DNA of 64,000 nt from Trichomonas vaginalis G3 (lineage: Eukaryota > Parabasalia > Trichomonadida > Trichomonadidae). Positions 32,357 to 43,073 of this stretch are shown here, piece by piece. Numbering within the stretch: position 1 is the stretch's first letter; the number at the start of each line of letters is the position of its first letter. A program made the position numbers and the translations under genes. The notes beneath the pieces are model-generated. The model saw nothing but the letters and a program-made list of their open reading frames with translations, was not told the DNA's origin and did no database searches. Where the stretch lies: assembly GCF_026262505.1 (NCBI RefSeq), contig NC_067208.1, positions 13,463,962 through 13,527,961 of the forward strand, in the 5' to 3' direction.

Positions 32357-33139
32357 AATCAAAGTGAATATTGCTATTATTCCTGGTTGTTATTTGATGA
32401 GGGATACATCCATATTTGTTTTTAGCATTAATATCTGCTCCATTTGAAATAAGAATTTCGGCTGTTTCTTTGTTATTATTCCTGGCTGCATAATGAAGAG
32501 AGGTCCATCCATCTTCGTCTTTAGCATTAATATCTGCTCCATTTGAAATAAGAATTTCGGCTGTTTCTTTGCTATTATTCCTGGCTGCATAATGAAGAGA
32601 GGTACATCCATCTTTGTTTTTAGCATTGATATCTGCTCCATTTGAAATAAGAATTTCGGCTGTTTCTTTGTTATTATTCCTGGCTGCATAATGAAGAGAG
32701 GTCCATCCATCTTTGTTTTTAGCATTGATATCTGCTCCATTTGAAATAAGAATTTCGGCTGTTTCTTTGTTATTATTCCTGGCTGCATAATGAAGAGAGG
32801 TCCATCCATCTTCGTCTTTAGCATTAATATCTGCTCCATTTGAAATAAGAATTTCGGCTGTTTCTTTGTTATTATTCCTGGCTGCATAATGAAGAGAGGT
32901 CCATCCATCTTTGTTTTTAGCATTGATATCTGCTCCATTTGAAATAAGAATTTCGGCTGTTTCTTTGCTATTATACCTAGCTGCATAATGAAGAGAGGTA
33001 CATCCATCTTTGTTTTTAGCATTGATATCTGCTCCATTTGAAATAAGAATTTCGGCTGTTTCTTTGTTATTATTCCTGGCTGCATAATGAAGAGAGGTAC
33101 ATCCATCTTTGTTTTTAGCATTGATATCTGCTCCATTTG

Positions 33140-34796
33140 GGGGCGGCGACAAATTTGCCCAGCCAGTAAAGTATTCAATTTTTTTGCATTTTTTTAAGGG
33201 TGCACACGAGAGGATCATGTAAACTTCAGAATATAGCTTCTTAAGGGTGCACCCATATGTACGTTTATTTGAGAGGAGGAGGATTACCCTCTCAATTTTG
33301 AGGGATTCGTTAGTTTATTTTCTCGATGAATATGCAATAAAATTTGATTTTTACCTTATCAATATACTTCATCTAATATACACATGTTCATGTAAAAACT
33401 TTTTTCCAAAATCCTCAGGAATTAAGGGATTTTTGAATTTTAAGAATTTTTTTCGAATGTTTTCGAAAAAAAAAATATTTTCAGAACAGCCTTAACGGCT
33501 AAGATTTAGGAACAATGTTAAGTATCAAAAAGAAAGGAGGTCTGATATAGACAACATATATCGTTGAAGGTTGAAAAAATCTCTAATATTTGAGCCCAAA
33601 ATTTCAAATTTTAATTTTTTGAAAAAAGAGGCCACCCATATGTACGTTTATTTGAGAGGAGGAGGATTATATTTTTGAAAGGGTGAAACATTATGAATAT
33701 GTTAATTATATAATAATATGTATTATTATAAAAAAGAAAAAATAAAGCACGTTAAAATTTTTCTTTCTTGATTTTTTACAAAATCTACTTAGAATTATGC
33801 AAAATATGACTAAATAATTATAAATTTCAAGTTAAATTTTAATTTTGATAAATAATTTAAATTTCAAAATATCAAGTTCAGTTCGACTATGTATGTAGTA
33901 ATTCCTCAATAAAGTGCCAAAACCCTATTAAAATATATGAACATTTTCAACATTTTAATGTTTTTATTTAAAAATTTGATGGAATATGAGCTTCAAACAA
34001 TTATTATGTAAATAAAAATAATTAAATATATGTATTTATTCGTATTACAACCGTAGTAAGTCGATTCTTCCTTTCTTCTACTGAGTTTTGAATTTGATTT
34101 CGAATTGTAAAGAGATTCAAAGGGAAAATACTAGCGGATAAAAACTACCTCCATGAAAGGGTCATAATGGAGTCAAGTTGTATTTTTTGATATTTTTTGC
34201 TTTTCGAGCCTAAATAGGTAGCCAAGATAATGCCTAAAAATAAGGTTCTAAATTCTGAAGTTTACATGATCCTCTCGTGTGCACCCTTTAAAAAAATGCA
34301 AAAAAAAAAGTAATAAAATAAAAAAATTTTTAGTATCGATAATCTGAAATATGTTGTTTACTTAAGCCGCTCGCTTCGCTCGCGGCTTAGTTTCGTAGTT
34401 TCGTACAATCTTTTTTCAAATCTGTTCTTTTCGTCAGCCGCGAGCGAAGCGAGGGGCTTAGTTTCGTAATTTCATACAATCTTTTTTCGAATCTGTTCTT
34501 TTCTTAAGCCGCGAGCGAAGCGAGTGGCTTAGTTTCGTAATTTCATACAATTATTTTTCGAATTTGTTCTTTTTGTCAACCGCGAGCGAAGCGAGTGGCT
34601 TTTTATTTTTTTTAATTTTTTTTTCTTTCTTACTTTTTTTTCCCCTTACTTACAAATTTGATAGTAACTTACTAAATCTCTCTATCATATAATAATAAAT
34701 TAATCCATTTTTTGTTTCAAATCTGACACTTTACATTTCTGACATGTAAACCTGTCACTTTTCACTTCACCTCACTGGGCAAGTTTGTGCCCCCCT
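33140..34796. mobile_element. 1657-bp non-autonomous DNA transposon (MULE-like), copy 2
   Basis: Same ends and order as 8798-10,239, in the same orientation. The 10-bp flanks GCTCCATTTG (33,130-33,139) and CCTCCATTTG (34,797-34,806) match at nine positions, and removing the element restores an ankyrin unit. It is longer than copy 1 by an internal segment of about 204 bp (near 34,010-34,215) bounded by TAAATA at both sides. The repeated block appears at 33,249-33,284 and 33,634-33,669. No transposase is encoded. High identity to copy 1 points to recent activity. Confidence 0.82.
34362..34601. repeat. Tandem GC-rich palindrome array, second copy
   Basis: Counterpart of 9814-10,045 in the longer transposon copy. 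Four GCGAGCGAAGCGAG-type cores are separated by T-rich tails. Confidence 0.75.
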
Positions 34797-36210
34797 CCTC
34801 CATTTGAAATAAGAATTTCGGCTGTTTCTTTGTTATTATTCCTGGCTGCATAATGAAGAGAGGTCCATCCATCTTCGTCTTTAGCATTAATATCTGCTCC
34901 ATTTGAAATAAGAATTTCGGCTGTTTCTTTGTTATTATTCCTGGCTGCATAATGAAGAGAGGTCCATCCATCTTCGTCTTTAGCATTAATATCTGCTCCA
35001 TTTGAAATAAGAATTTCGGCTGTTTCTTTGCTATTATACCTAGCTGCATAATGAAGAGAGGTACATCCATCTTTGTTTTTAGCATTGATATCTGCTCCAT
35101 TTGAAATAAGAATTTCGGCTGTTTCTTTGTTATTTAACCTGGCTGCATAATGAAGAGAGGTACATCCATCTTTGTTTTTAGCATTGATATCTGCTCCATT
35201 TGAAATAAGAATTTCGGCTGTTTCTTTGTTATTATTCCTGGCTGCATAATGAAGAGAGGTACATCCATCTTTGTTTTTAGCATTGATATCTGCTCCATTT
35301 GAAATAAGATATTCTAAAAGTGATGAAAGATGGAAATTCGGAGAATAAACAAAACATTTGTTGATATCATTTGTTTGGTCCAAATAAACTAAAAATGATT
35401 GGAGATTATTGTATTGAGAGCACAATTCTAAATTAATTTTTATGTTGTGTTCATTCATCAAAAACGTGACAAAATCAATATTGTGTGATATAATTGCATA
35501 TTTCATGCATAGATTATCTGGTATTATAACTTTCAAGCATTCATTCATAATGTTTGGATTTCCACCCAAAAATGAATATATAAGACATTCTGAAGTGATT
35601 ATTGATTGAAATTTTGTTATTAAAAACTTAAAACAATCAACAGATCCATGATAACAACATAATTCAAGTAACGAAAGACCTTCATCTGAATATGGATATA
35701 ATTTACTTTTTAATTCTTGATTTTTATCAAATCCTTCTCTTTCTGTAAAGGTTATCAATGATATTTTGTCATCATCCATAATAGATCTGTGAATTGTTTT
35801 TTGTTCGTGAATATCAGCTGTATAATGAGAAACTTCAAAATCGTTAAAATTTTTTTCCCGTTTTCATCTAATACTATACTGTATTCTTTGTAGAAAAGGT
35901 AATTAAAAACTTCGTTGATATTGTTGACCTGATTTAGATGGTATTTGTCAACAATTTGTTTGGCAATCGCTAAATATGACTTCATGTAGCGGTTGTTATA
36001 AATTGAAAGTTCGGATATATCATTGATAATCACATCAGGCTGAATTTGATAAGAGTCAATCAGGTTTTGTTTGATTTTTTTGTATATTGCGTTTAATTTT
36101 TCTTCGTCATTTGTTTTCAGCCTGTACAAAGCATTGTAGACATCATTATATCCTGTAAAAATCTCCATCAATTTGTCATAATGAGTTTGGCTTGCTTTTC
36201 CCTTAGACAT

Positions 36211-37041
36211 CAATCAAAAATTTTACGATATCGTAATCTTACATACAAAATGTTATTGAGTTTGGTTAATTTCTCCCTTGGACATCAATGTTATCGTAAA
36301 TGTCGTACTTTTACATAAATTTCGTTTTCACAAGACTGTCATGTAAAATTTCAGACTGGAAAAGGTTCAAGAGCGGGTCGCCTAATTTTTTTATTATTTA
36401 TTTAAATTAATAAAGACTCTTATTTTCATACTATACTTGAAATCGTTGAGAAACATATTTCACACACTTTGTATGTATATTGAATTAATTCAGAAATTCT
36501 GTCTCAAAATTTTTGAATCAACAACACAATAAATTGAATGACCGCTAGGTTTCATTCAATTAAGAATGGTACCAAACAATATATTATGCAAGATATTGCG
36601 AAAAATTTTTGATAACTTGTAAAAAAGTGTAAACTTCAGAATACACAATAATATGTTATTTGGATACTATATCTAATTACAAATATTATTGTCACTCAAA
36701 AAATCACGATTTCAATTTTTCTTGAAATCTAGCCTTGAAATGTATATTAATTTTACTAAATATAAGCATTATATTATATGCTAATTGACTTTTTGCATTC
36801 GTCCCTATTAAACATGTATATATATATATTCCTCCAAAGTTCTTTCAATTTCATTGAAAGGGAGGAAAAAAAATATTGAGAATATTTTTGTTGTGATTAA
36901 ATTAGTAAATAGGAATATAGGTATATCCTGTAAATGGTTGCAACTTAACTGAAAAATCGATTTGGATCTCATTAAAATAATATAATAAAAATTTTAAAAA
37001 CTTATAAATACAACTACTTAATATTAAATGAATATAACTCC
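36211..37041. other. Intergenic, with palindrome and duplicated 5' end
   Basis: TTACGATATCGTAA (36,223-36,236) is a perfect 14-bp palindrome right before the ankyrin start. A second ATGTC(T/C)AAGGGA-like start context recurs about 80 bp further upstream (near 36,285), so the gene's 5' end seems duplicated. A short (TA)n run lies near 36,817. The rest is featureless AT-rich DNA. Confidence 0.5.
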
Positions 37042-38283
37042 TTACACTTGAGTTGGCTGTGTGAATGTCCATATTTTAACATACATATCTCCAGAACCAC
37101 TGCAAAACATGTTTCCAAGCGGGCTGAAGCTAACAGTAATAACTGAATTTTCATGGCTTTTCAGTTGGTAAATCATTCGGCCCTCATCAAGCCTTGTAAT
37201 GATGCAAGTCATATCTTTCGAGCCGCTAATGAGCCAATTCTCTGTTGGATCAAGTGCTAAGCTCAGTACATACTCTGAGTGTTTATCAAGAGTCTTCCAA
37301 AGTGAAAGACCTCCTTCAATAATGTCCCAAATTTTAACTGTTTTATCTAATGATGATGTAACGATTCTGTTGTATTTAGGAAGCATTATGCATGAATATA
37401 CAGTCATTGAATGGCAGTTTTGTTCAAAAATCATTGACTGTGTCTCGAGATTCCAAAATGCGACAAAACCATCAGAATATCCAGCGGCAATTATCTTGCT
37501 ATCATTGGATATTGAGATTGTAATACATGGCTTCTCTGGACTACGAACTAACTGCGTAATTTTTTGCATTGTTTTAATATTCCAAATTTGAATGCTTCCA
37601 TCGCCTAGTGATGCCGCTAGCCTATTTCCATCCTTAAAGCACTGAACTTGAAAGACTTCTTGGCCAGCTGTAGAGATTCTTGCACATGGCGTTGGATCGC
37701 TTTTTTCGGGGCTTGCAGCGTCTTGCGATATATTAAAAATGTAAATTGTATGATCTTCAGCACCAGCAATTACTTGGCTAGAGTTTGGTGTCCATGTAAT
37801 TGATCTGATATAAATGGAATCGGTAGTATTTGGATCAGCAAATGGAGCTTCAAGAACAAAGCAATCGTGTTCAAAATTATAAACGCGAAGAACTTTATCA
37901 GAGCCAATGGCTAAGTTTGCTCCATTTGGAGAAAAACAAGTAGCACAAATGACAGAGTTATCACGAATTTCGACAGATTGCGATACGGTAGCCGGATTCT
38001 TAATTGTATTTTCATCTACTAAATATAAGATCACTCCTTCTGATTGTTGTTCATCTTTCTTTGCGTTTTGAATGTTCTGCAATTGCTCTTGGTATTCGGC
38101 ACGAAGTTTCGTAATGTCTTCATTGACATCATTAATCCTTTGTATCTGATTTTGAATTTGGTCTTGTAAAGCTTTACAATCTTTTTCTAGATTGTTTCTA
38201 GTTTCGGTTAACTCATCATATTCGCGTGAGAGATCTTGCAAAAGAGATTTGGCATCCGTAACCTTAGGTTCTGTATCAGTCAT
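37042..38283 (-). CDS. Tup1-like WD40 protein with N-terminal coiled coil, 413 aa
   Basis: Residues 10-80 form a coiled coil (LLQDLSREYDELTETRNNLE…), as in the oligomerisation region of Tup1/Groucho co-repressors. The WD40 region (about 105-410) opens with SVEIRDNSVICATCFSPNGANLAIGSDKVLRVYNF. It includes SIYIRSITWTPNSSQVIAGA, close to Tup1 '[23 protein letters not shown]'. It ends HENSVITVSFSPLGNMFCSG, like Tup1's last blade. About seven blades are countable. It lacks Tup1's long Gln-rich linker, so it is shorter than yeast Tup1 (713 aa). Predicted nuclear co-repressor; a generic WD40 scaffold is the alternative. It shares a 151-bp divergent promoter with the next gene. Confidence 0.65.
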   Translation of the reverse strand: MTDTEPKVTDAKSLLQDLSREYDELTETRNNLEKDCKALQDQIQNQIQRINDVNEDITKLRAEYQEQLQNIQNAKKDEQQSEGVILYLVDENTIKNPATVSQSVEIRDNSVICATCFSPNGANLAIGSDKVLRVYNFEHDCFVLEAPFADPNTTDSIYIRSITWTPNSSQVIAGAEDHTIYIFNISQDAASPEKSDPTPCARISTAGQEVFQVQCFKDGNRLAASLGDGSIQIWNIKTMQKITQLVRSPEKPCITISISNDSKIIAAGYSDGFVAFWNLETQSMIFEQNCHSMTVYSCIMLPKYNRIVTSSLDKTVKIWDIIEGGLSLWKTLDKHSEYVLSLALDPTENWLISGSKDMTCIITRLDEGRMIYQLKSHENSVITVSFSPLGNMFCSGSGDMYVKIWTFTQPTQV

Positions 38284-38434
38284 ATAATATAAAAAAAAAG
38301 TTGTTGATTTTTATGAAAAAAAAAGTTGAAAAGATGAAAAATTTTGTAAAAAAAATACAAAATATTTTATTGACATGTACAATAGTAACTTATCTCACAC
38401 ATAAATCGAAATAATTAAATAAATTTTCTACATC
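38284..38434. promoter_or_regulatory. 151-bp divergent promoter
   Basis: The only DNA between the ATGs of the Tup1-like gene (minus) and the coiled-coil gene (plus). It is A/T-tract rich, with no clear initiator on either side. Confidence 0.45.
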
Positions 38435-39703
38435 ATGACGCACCGGCTTTTCGGGTTTATCAATAAAGTAAAGGAAGCGGCCAAGATACTTAATGCTGAA
38501 GAGGAAAGTGAATATGAGGAAGAATACGAAGAGGAAGAAACAAAAGAAAAGGGAGAAAATGAGTCAGATATTTCGGATATCGATCTTGATGAAGTAGAAG
38601 AGCTATTAAAAGAAACAAAAGTTGATACTGAAACGAAAGAGGAAGTCAAAGTTGACCCTGTAATTGAAGAAAAACGAAAACAAAAAATGCAATATTTTGA
38701 AGCATTCACAAAAATCCAAAATCTATTTCCGGCAATGAAACTTTTGGATAATCCAGATGCTTTGATTACAGAATTAGAGTCAATTCAGCAAAAACAAACA
38801 AATTTAAACTCTGAAAGAGAGAAATTTACCGAAATTCTTGATGCAATACGGAGTTTAGACTTTGTGGAGCAAGATTTGAAAGCATCTCAAGAGAATATTA
38901 ATGTTGCCCAGTCAACAACAGAAAAACTTAAATCAGATCTCGACAAAGCTAAGAAATTGAAGCTTGCAGCACGCTCGAAAGCAGCTGAACTTCAATCACT
39001 AATACAACAAAATAGTATAAGAGCAAATGATCTCAAATCACATAGAGATGAACTTGAAAAACAAATTGCGACGTATAATGAGCAGATTTCTGCAACAAAG
39101 AAAAAGATTGAAGTCCAACAATCAACAAATCAACAATATCAAAACACAATTGAGCAATTACAGCAGAGTTTCTTGAAATCGAAAGAAGAATCTGAATCAA
39201 TTCAATACGAACTTGAAGAAGAAGATAGCAGATTGAAACAAGTACTGGCACAGCTCGATGCAGCTCAAAATCAATCAAGAGAAGAAAGATTATTGTCAGA
39301 AAATCAAGAAATTACAAGTTTAGAAGAAGAATATGCTTCATTGCAACGTGCAATTACTGCATCTGAGAAACAAGCTTCTCTTGAGCGAAACGGCATGTCA
39401 TTACAAGAAATTGAAAAGAAATTAACAGAATTAACTGAAACACATAGAAAACTATCGACCAAAGTTGAAGTACAGAAGGAAGAAGTGAAGGATGAAAGGA
39501 AAGATGTGACTGCTTTGCTTATTTCTTACGTAAAAAAGGAAAAAGACGCTGAAGAGAATCTGAAATCATATTTCCAATGGTCTGATGGCCAAATAAAGAA
39601 GGCTAAAGATGAATCTTTAGGATTTTGGGGCAAAACATCGAGACTTTTGGCAAGATTTACTGATTCATGGTCAAGTTATCTTCTTCAGGCTGTTGATAAT
39701 TAA
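38435..39703 (+). CDS. Acidic coiled-coil protein, 422 aa, function unknown
   Basis: A basic/hydrophobic N-terminal helix (THRLFGFINKVKEAAKIL) is followed by a strongly acidic run of Glu/Asp (about residues 23-75). Almost continuous coiled-coil heptads then run to about residue 385, and the end is aromatic (SLGFWGKTSRLLARFTDSWS), possibly a membrane- or partner-binding helix. No family recognised. The N-terminal amphipathic helix could target a membrane, as in golgins or tethers, but that is a guess. ATG at 38,435; it shares a divergent promoter with the Tup1-like gene. Confidence 0.75.
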   Translation: MTHRLFGFINKVKEAAKILNAEEESEYEEEYEEEETKEKGENESDISDIDLDEVEELLKETKVDTETKEEVKVDPVIEEKRKQKMQYFEAFTKIQNLFPAMKLLDNPDALITELESIQQKQTNLNSEREKFTEILDAIRSLDFVEQDLKASQENINVAQSTTEKLKSDLDKAKKLKLAARSKAAELQSLIQQNSIRANDLKSHRDELEKQIATYNEQISATKKKIEVQQSTNQQYQNTIEQLQQSFLKSKEESESIQYELEEEDSRLKQVLAQLDAAQNQSREERLLSENQEITSLEEEYASLQRAITASEKQASLERNGMSLQEIEKKLTELTETHRKLSTKVEVQKEEVKDERKDVTALLISYVKKEKDAEENLKSYFQWSDGQIKKAKDESLGFWGKTSRLLARFTDSWSSYLLQAVDN

Positions 39704-39901
39704 TTATATGTTTGTTTGTTATATTTAAATACTGTTTTTATAAATATTAGTATATATTATTTAATATTTCATAATTTTCAAAGGAAAACGTGGTGTATGT
39801 ATATGAAATTATTGGTTTCATATTCTTTAAATTGTACAATTTGCTATCAAATGTTCATTATTTTAAAAAGTTTCTTGGATATTTTTACCAAAAATAAGTA
39901 A

Positions 39902-40600
39902 ATGGACTCGATTCAATATAATAATTGCTTAAATATATTATCTAAGTTATTTTCAAGACCGATTCATAAGTTATTCCTCGGATCACCCGAATTTCCATGC
40001 GATATGAAAATAGAAAAGCCAACAACCTTACAAGTAATCAAAACGAAACTATATGCCGGTCTTTACGAAGAAGCTACAGACTTTGCAAAAGATGTCCGTC
40101 ATCTATTGACGTATTTTGCTTCTCCAGCAACAACTGATCCAATTTATAGAGTAGCTGCACAACAGCTTTTAGATGAATTCAATGCTGATTTTGGCAGTAA
40201 ATTCAAATCTAAAGATTTACGCTCGATTAAATTAATAATTTTGTCAAATGATTTTCATGAATATCTCAAACATCATAAATTCACGAAGAATTTTCCTACC
40301 GAAGTAGATGGTAAACCTCATGCACTATGTTTGCAGCAAAATTATACAGAAATTTCAGACAAACAACTAATTAGGGAAATCAAGTTTCTTCATTCACCTG
40401 ATTTATTAATGCGAGTTGCAAGTTTTGTATACCAACTACAACCAGATGCAATTATCATGGATTCTAATATTTCGATAAAATTCGAAACTATTTCAGAAGG
40501 AAAACTAATTGAAATTAAGAAATTTGTACACACTCTACTCATTGATGCTGCCAAAGGAAAATATGATCCATATAAACAACAAATTGGTACTTTTGGTTGA
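39902..40600 (+). CDS. Small BET-like protein: degenerate bromodomain plus NET domain, 232 aa
   Basis: Residues about 5-100 align with a bromodomain: DMKIEKPTTLQVIKTKLYAG corresponds to 'KxPMDLxTIKxKL', and DVRHLLTYFASPATTDPIYR to the BC-loop region. The acetyl-lysine-binding Asn (YN) aligns with Ala, so canonical binding is doubtful. Residues about 158-222 (REIKFLHSPDLLMRVASFVY … ISIKFETISEGKLIEIKKFV) match the NET (extra-terminal) domain of BET proteins, which binds short peptides of chromatin regulators. It is much shorter than animal BETs and has one bromodomain, as in plant GTE proteins. Predicted nuclear chromatin adaptor. An in-frame stop just before the ATG fixes the start. Confidence 0.65.
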   Translation: MDSIQYNNCLNILSKLFSRPIHKLFLGSPEFPCDMKIEKPTTLQVIKTKLYAGLYEEATDFAKDVRHLLTYFASPATTDPIYRVAAQQLLDEFNADFGSKFKSKDLRSIKLIILSNDFHEYLKHHKFTKNFPTEVDGKPHALCLQQNYTEISDKQLIREIKFLHSPDLLMRVASFVYQLQPDAIIMDSNISIKFETISEGKLIEIKKFVHTLLIDAAKGKYDPYKQQIGTFG

Positions 40601-41075
40601 AAATAATGTTAAATGTTTAAATCTAGCTTAAGGTAACTAGCATGCATATGTTATTGTTCATACTATGTTTAAAATAGTGAATAAAATAGTGTTTGTAATA
40701 GAAAAATAAATTTCCATAAATATTCTTTAGATTTCGTTTTGAATATCAATGAATTTTGCATGACTTTTGATAAGGATAATAATATATTGTGAAAAATTCA
40801 TTTGGATGATATGAACAATATCAAACTAGGTATCGATATACACTATCTACTTTTAATGAATGTAGGAATTCCTTCCTCATGTAGTAATGTTATCTATTAA
40901 GTATGAATCTTTAAAATATGCAAGAGGTAAAAAATTTTAATTCTAAGTTATGAGGAATGGTCTTTAATTCTTGATATTATTGGATATTAGTTTATAGACA
41001 AAGCTATTATTTGATTCACCCATTTATTCTATTTTTGAAAAATCGTTTAGCACAGTTTAGGGAGGGAAAAATTAG
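40601..41075. other. Intergenic AT-rich stretch
   Basis: Between two plus-strand genes. I see no frame, initiator match or repeat that I can support. Confidence 0.55.
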
Positions 41076-43073
41076 ATGACATCATCACCGAAGGATTTAC
41101 CAAAAGAAGACCCTGAATCTGAAGGTGAAACAACATCTACTATTAATTCACTCCAATCTGCAGGACATCATTCGAAATCTGGAGAATTTACAAATCAAAA
41201 TGAAAATAAAGATAAAAATACGACAGAAAACACCACGCAAAGCAAGAAAAGACGTAAGCATCATCACCATTCAACGCAAAACAACACAGAAAACAGCCTG
41301 CATACAAATAATACAAAAACAAGCGATTATTTCGGAAATGAATACTCATCAACAGGTAGCGCTTATAGCACGCAATGTTCGATGGCAGATGCAAAGAATA
41401 TGCCAGATGTTTTCATTTCATCGACTTTATCCGAAAAGAAGAATAAAAGCCAATTAGAAGCGCAACCACCGGCTAAAGGTGTACAGAATGCAACAAATGA
41501 TCCTCAAAACGAAAAAGAAAATAGAGAAGATTCGAATCTTATTCAAGGAAATAATGAGCCAAATGATGCGAAATCACATCGTTCTCATACTCAAGAGAAT
41601 AAAACTCTTGGTTCTGATAAATCTTATCATTCTTTATCATCTCAAGAACCAAAAACGCATGAGTCAAAGAAATCGCGCCATAGTTCTCGAAGATCAGTGC
41701 GTTCCAGGTCAATAAACGAAGAAAATAGATCACATCATTCGAAATCCGTTCAAGGAGATACAAAATCAGTACATTCAATCGATAACAACGAAAGTGGATC
41801 CTTACACTCAAATATTCTTACAGGTGATGATCAATCACTTCATTCCATTGAATTGGATAAAGAAAATAACTCTCCACATAATAAATCAACGCATGACTTT
41901 GATTCATCGCTTCATTCGATACCTATTCCTGATCAGAAAAGATCTGTTACTCAGCGTTCCCTTGGAGAACCCGAAAATAGCCCTACAACTCCGAAATCAG
42001 TTAAATCTTCTGATGGATGGAGTATTCTCTCACGAAATAACCTTGAGAGTGAAGTTGGTGTGGAAGATGAAGTTGCCCAGAGATTGATTTTGGATTATAA
42101 AATTTTAATTCGTCAAAGAGACGATCAATTGATCAGAAACCAGAGAATGATCAAAGAGTTGCATGACCAGCTTGCGATGACTAACGAAATGCAAGCAATT
42201 CAAGCCAAAATTGATCTACATGTAAGAGAGCACAAAAACGACGCAGAAAAGGTCCAAGAGTTGAAAGAAGCCAAAGAAAGTTTAGCCAAACTTAATGAAG
42301 ATCGTCGTCAGAAGTACGATAACCTCATAAAGCAGATCAAAGAACTCAGGAAAAATATTGATGCAAAGAAAGCCGAAATTGAGGACAAAAACTCTTCAAT
42401 TAAGACTCTCGAAGAAGGTGTAGCGATTCTTAAACCAATGGAAAACGAAATTAACAAGGTTAAACAGCAAAATGCCGAAATTGCAAATCAAATTGAACTT
42501 CTTACTAAGAAAACTGATGATTTGCAACAGAAGAAAGATATAATTTTAACTGATTGTCGTCAGAAGAGCGAAGAAATCTCCGTTTTGGAGAAAGAAGAAG
42601 CAAACAGATTATTTGCGGTAGAACAGCTTGGCCATGTCAGAGATAAAATAGGAATTGCATTATTGATGTATAGAAAATTACAACGTGAAAATGAAGCCAT
42701 TTCTTTGAAAATTGCGTTAGATAATTCTCGATCTGACCAGAAATCCAAAACAACTATTGGAGATGCCTCAAAACATATCGATAAGCTTGATAATCTTAAG
42801 CAGAAATACTCCCAAACGATTGATGAGCAACTTGAAGAAAGAAATCGCCTGAAAAAGGAACTGAAAAGGATAGAATACGATCTCCAAAAGCAGAAGAAGC
42901 CGTTTAAGAACTTAACTGAATGTAGAAAACCAATACAATCGCCAAAGAGAGAAAAACCGCCTGCTCCAACGCCACTTTACAAACCACAGCCAAGACCAAG
43001 AGGAACTCCTTCAATTAGGTCTTCTTTCAGGTCTTCAAACACTCCTGTTTCATCTCTTAATATATTTACGTAA
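41076..43073 (+). CDS. Ser/His-rich then coiled-coil protein, 665 aa, function unknown
   Basis: The first half (about 1-310) is low-complexity and hydrophilic, with recurring Ser-His motifs (SHHSKS, SVHSID, GSLHSN, QSLHSIE, SSLHSIP) spaced about 15-20 residues, and RRKHHHH near residue 60. It is likely disordered and phosphorylatable. Residues about 330-625 form a long coiled coil (LILDYKILIRQRDDQLIRNQ onward). The C-terminus is Pro/Arg/Ser-rich (PPAPTPLYKPQPRPRGTP), resembling SH3- or microtubule-binding tails. No family is recognised; a cytoskeletal or centrosomal role is plausible from architecture only. ATG at 41,076 is the first in frame. Confidence 0.75.
   Translation: MTSSPKDLPKEDPESEGETTSTINSLQSAGHHSKSGEFTNQNENKDKNTTENTTQSKKRRKHHHHSTQNNTENSLHTNNTKTSDYFGNEYSSTGSAYSTQCSMADAKNMPDVFISSTLSEKKNKSQLEAQPPAKGVQNATNDPQNEKENREDSNLIQGNNEPNDAKSHRSHTQENKTLGSDKSYHSLSSQEPKTHESKKSRHSSRRSVRSRSINEENRSHHSKSVQGDTKSVHSIDNNESGSLHSNILTGDDQSLHSIELDKENNSPHNKSTHDFDSSLHSIPIPDQKRSVTQRSLGEPENSPTTPKSVKSSDGWSILSRNNLESEVGVEDEVAQRLILDYKILIRQRDDQLIRNQRMIKELHDQLAMTNEMQAIQAKIDLHVREHKNDAEKVQELKEAKESLAKLNEDRRQKYDNLIKQIKELRKNIDAKKAEIEDKNSSIKTLEEGVAILKPMENEINKVKQQNAEIANQIELLTKKTDDLQQKKDIILTDCRQKSEEISVLEKEEANRLFAVEQLGHVRDKIGIALLMYRKLQRENEAISLKIALDNSRSDQKSKTTIGDASKHIDKLDNLKQKYSQTIDEQLEERNRLKKELKRIEYDLQKQKKPFKNLTECRKPIQSPKREKPPAPTPLYKPQPRPRGTPSIRSSFRSSNTPVSSLNIFT

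Larger units (their letters stand above)
32352..36210 (-). pseudogene. Ankyrin-repeat protein with DUF3447-type N-terminus, interrupted by a transposon
   Basis: The N-terminus (ATG 36,210) reads YNDVYNALYRLKTNDEEKLN…IYNNRYMKSYLAIAKQI, the trichomonad ankyrin head. At the A-run near 35,865 the frame shifts. The next frame continues with TEREGFDKNQELKSKLYPYS…SLLELCCYHGSVDCFKFLI and then about six 33-residue ankyrin units (ISNGADINAKNKDGCTSLHYAARNN). A 1657-bp transposon (33,140-34,796) follows, and further units (33,139-32,400) run to a stop inside the 79-bp hairpin. The repeats are almost identical at DNA level, indicating recent unit homogenisation. The family gives cytoplasmic protein-binding scaffolds. 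Frameshift plus insertion make this copy inactive. Confidence 0.8.

Noticed and set aside
39716-39901. 61-codon plus-strand open stretch between two genes
   Set aside because: Hydrophobic AT-rich translation in an intergenic gap, no start context.
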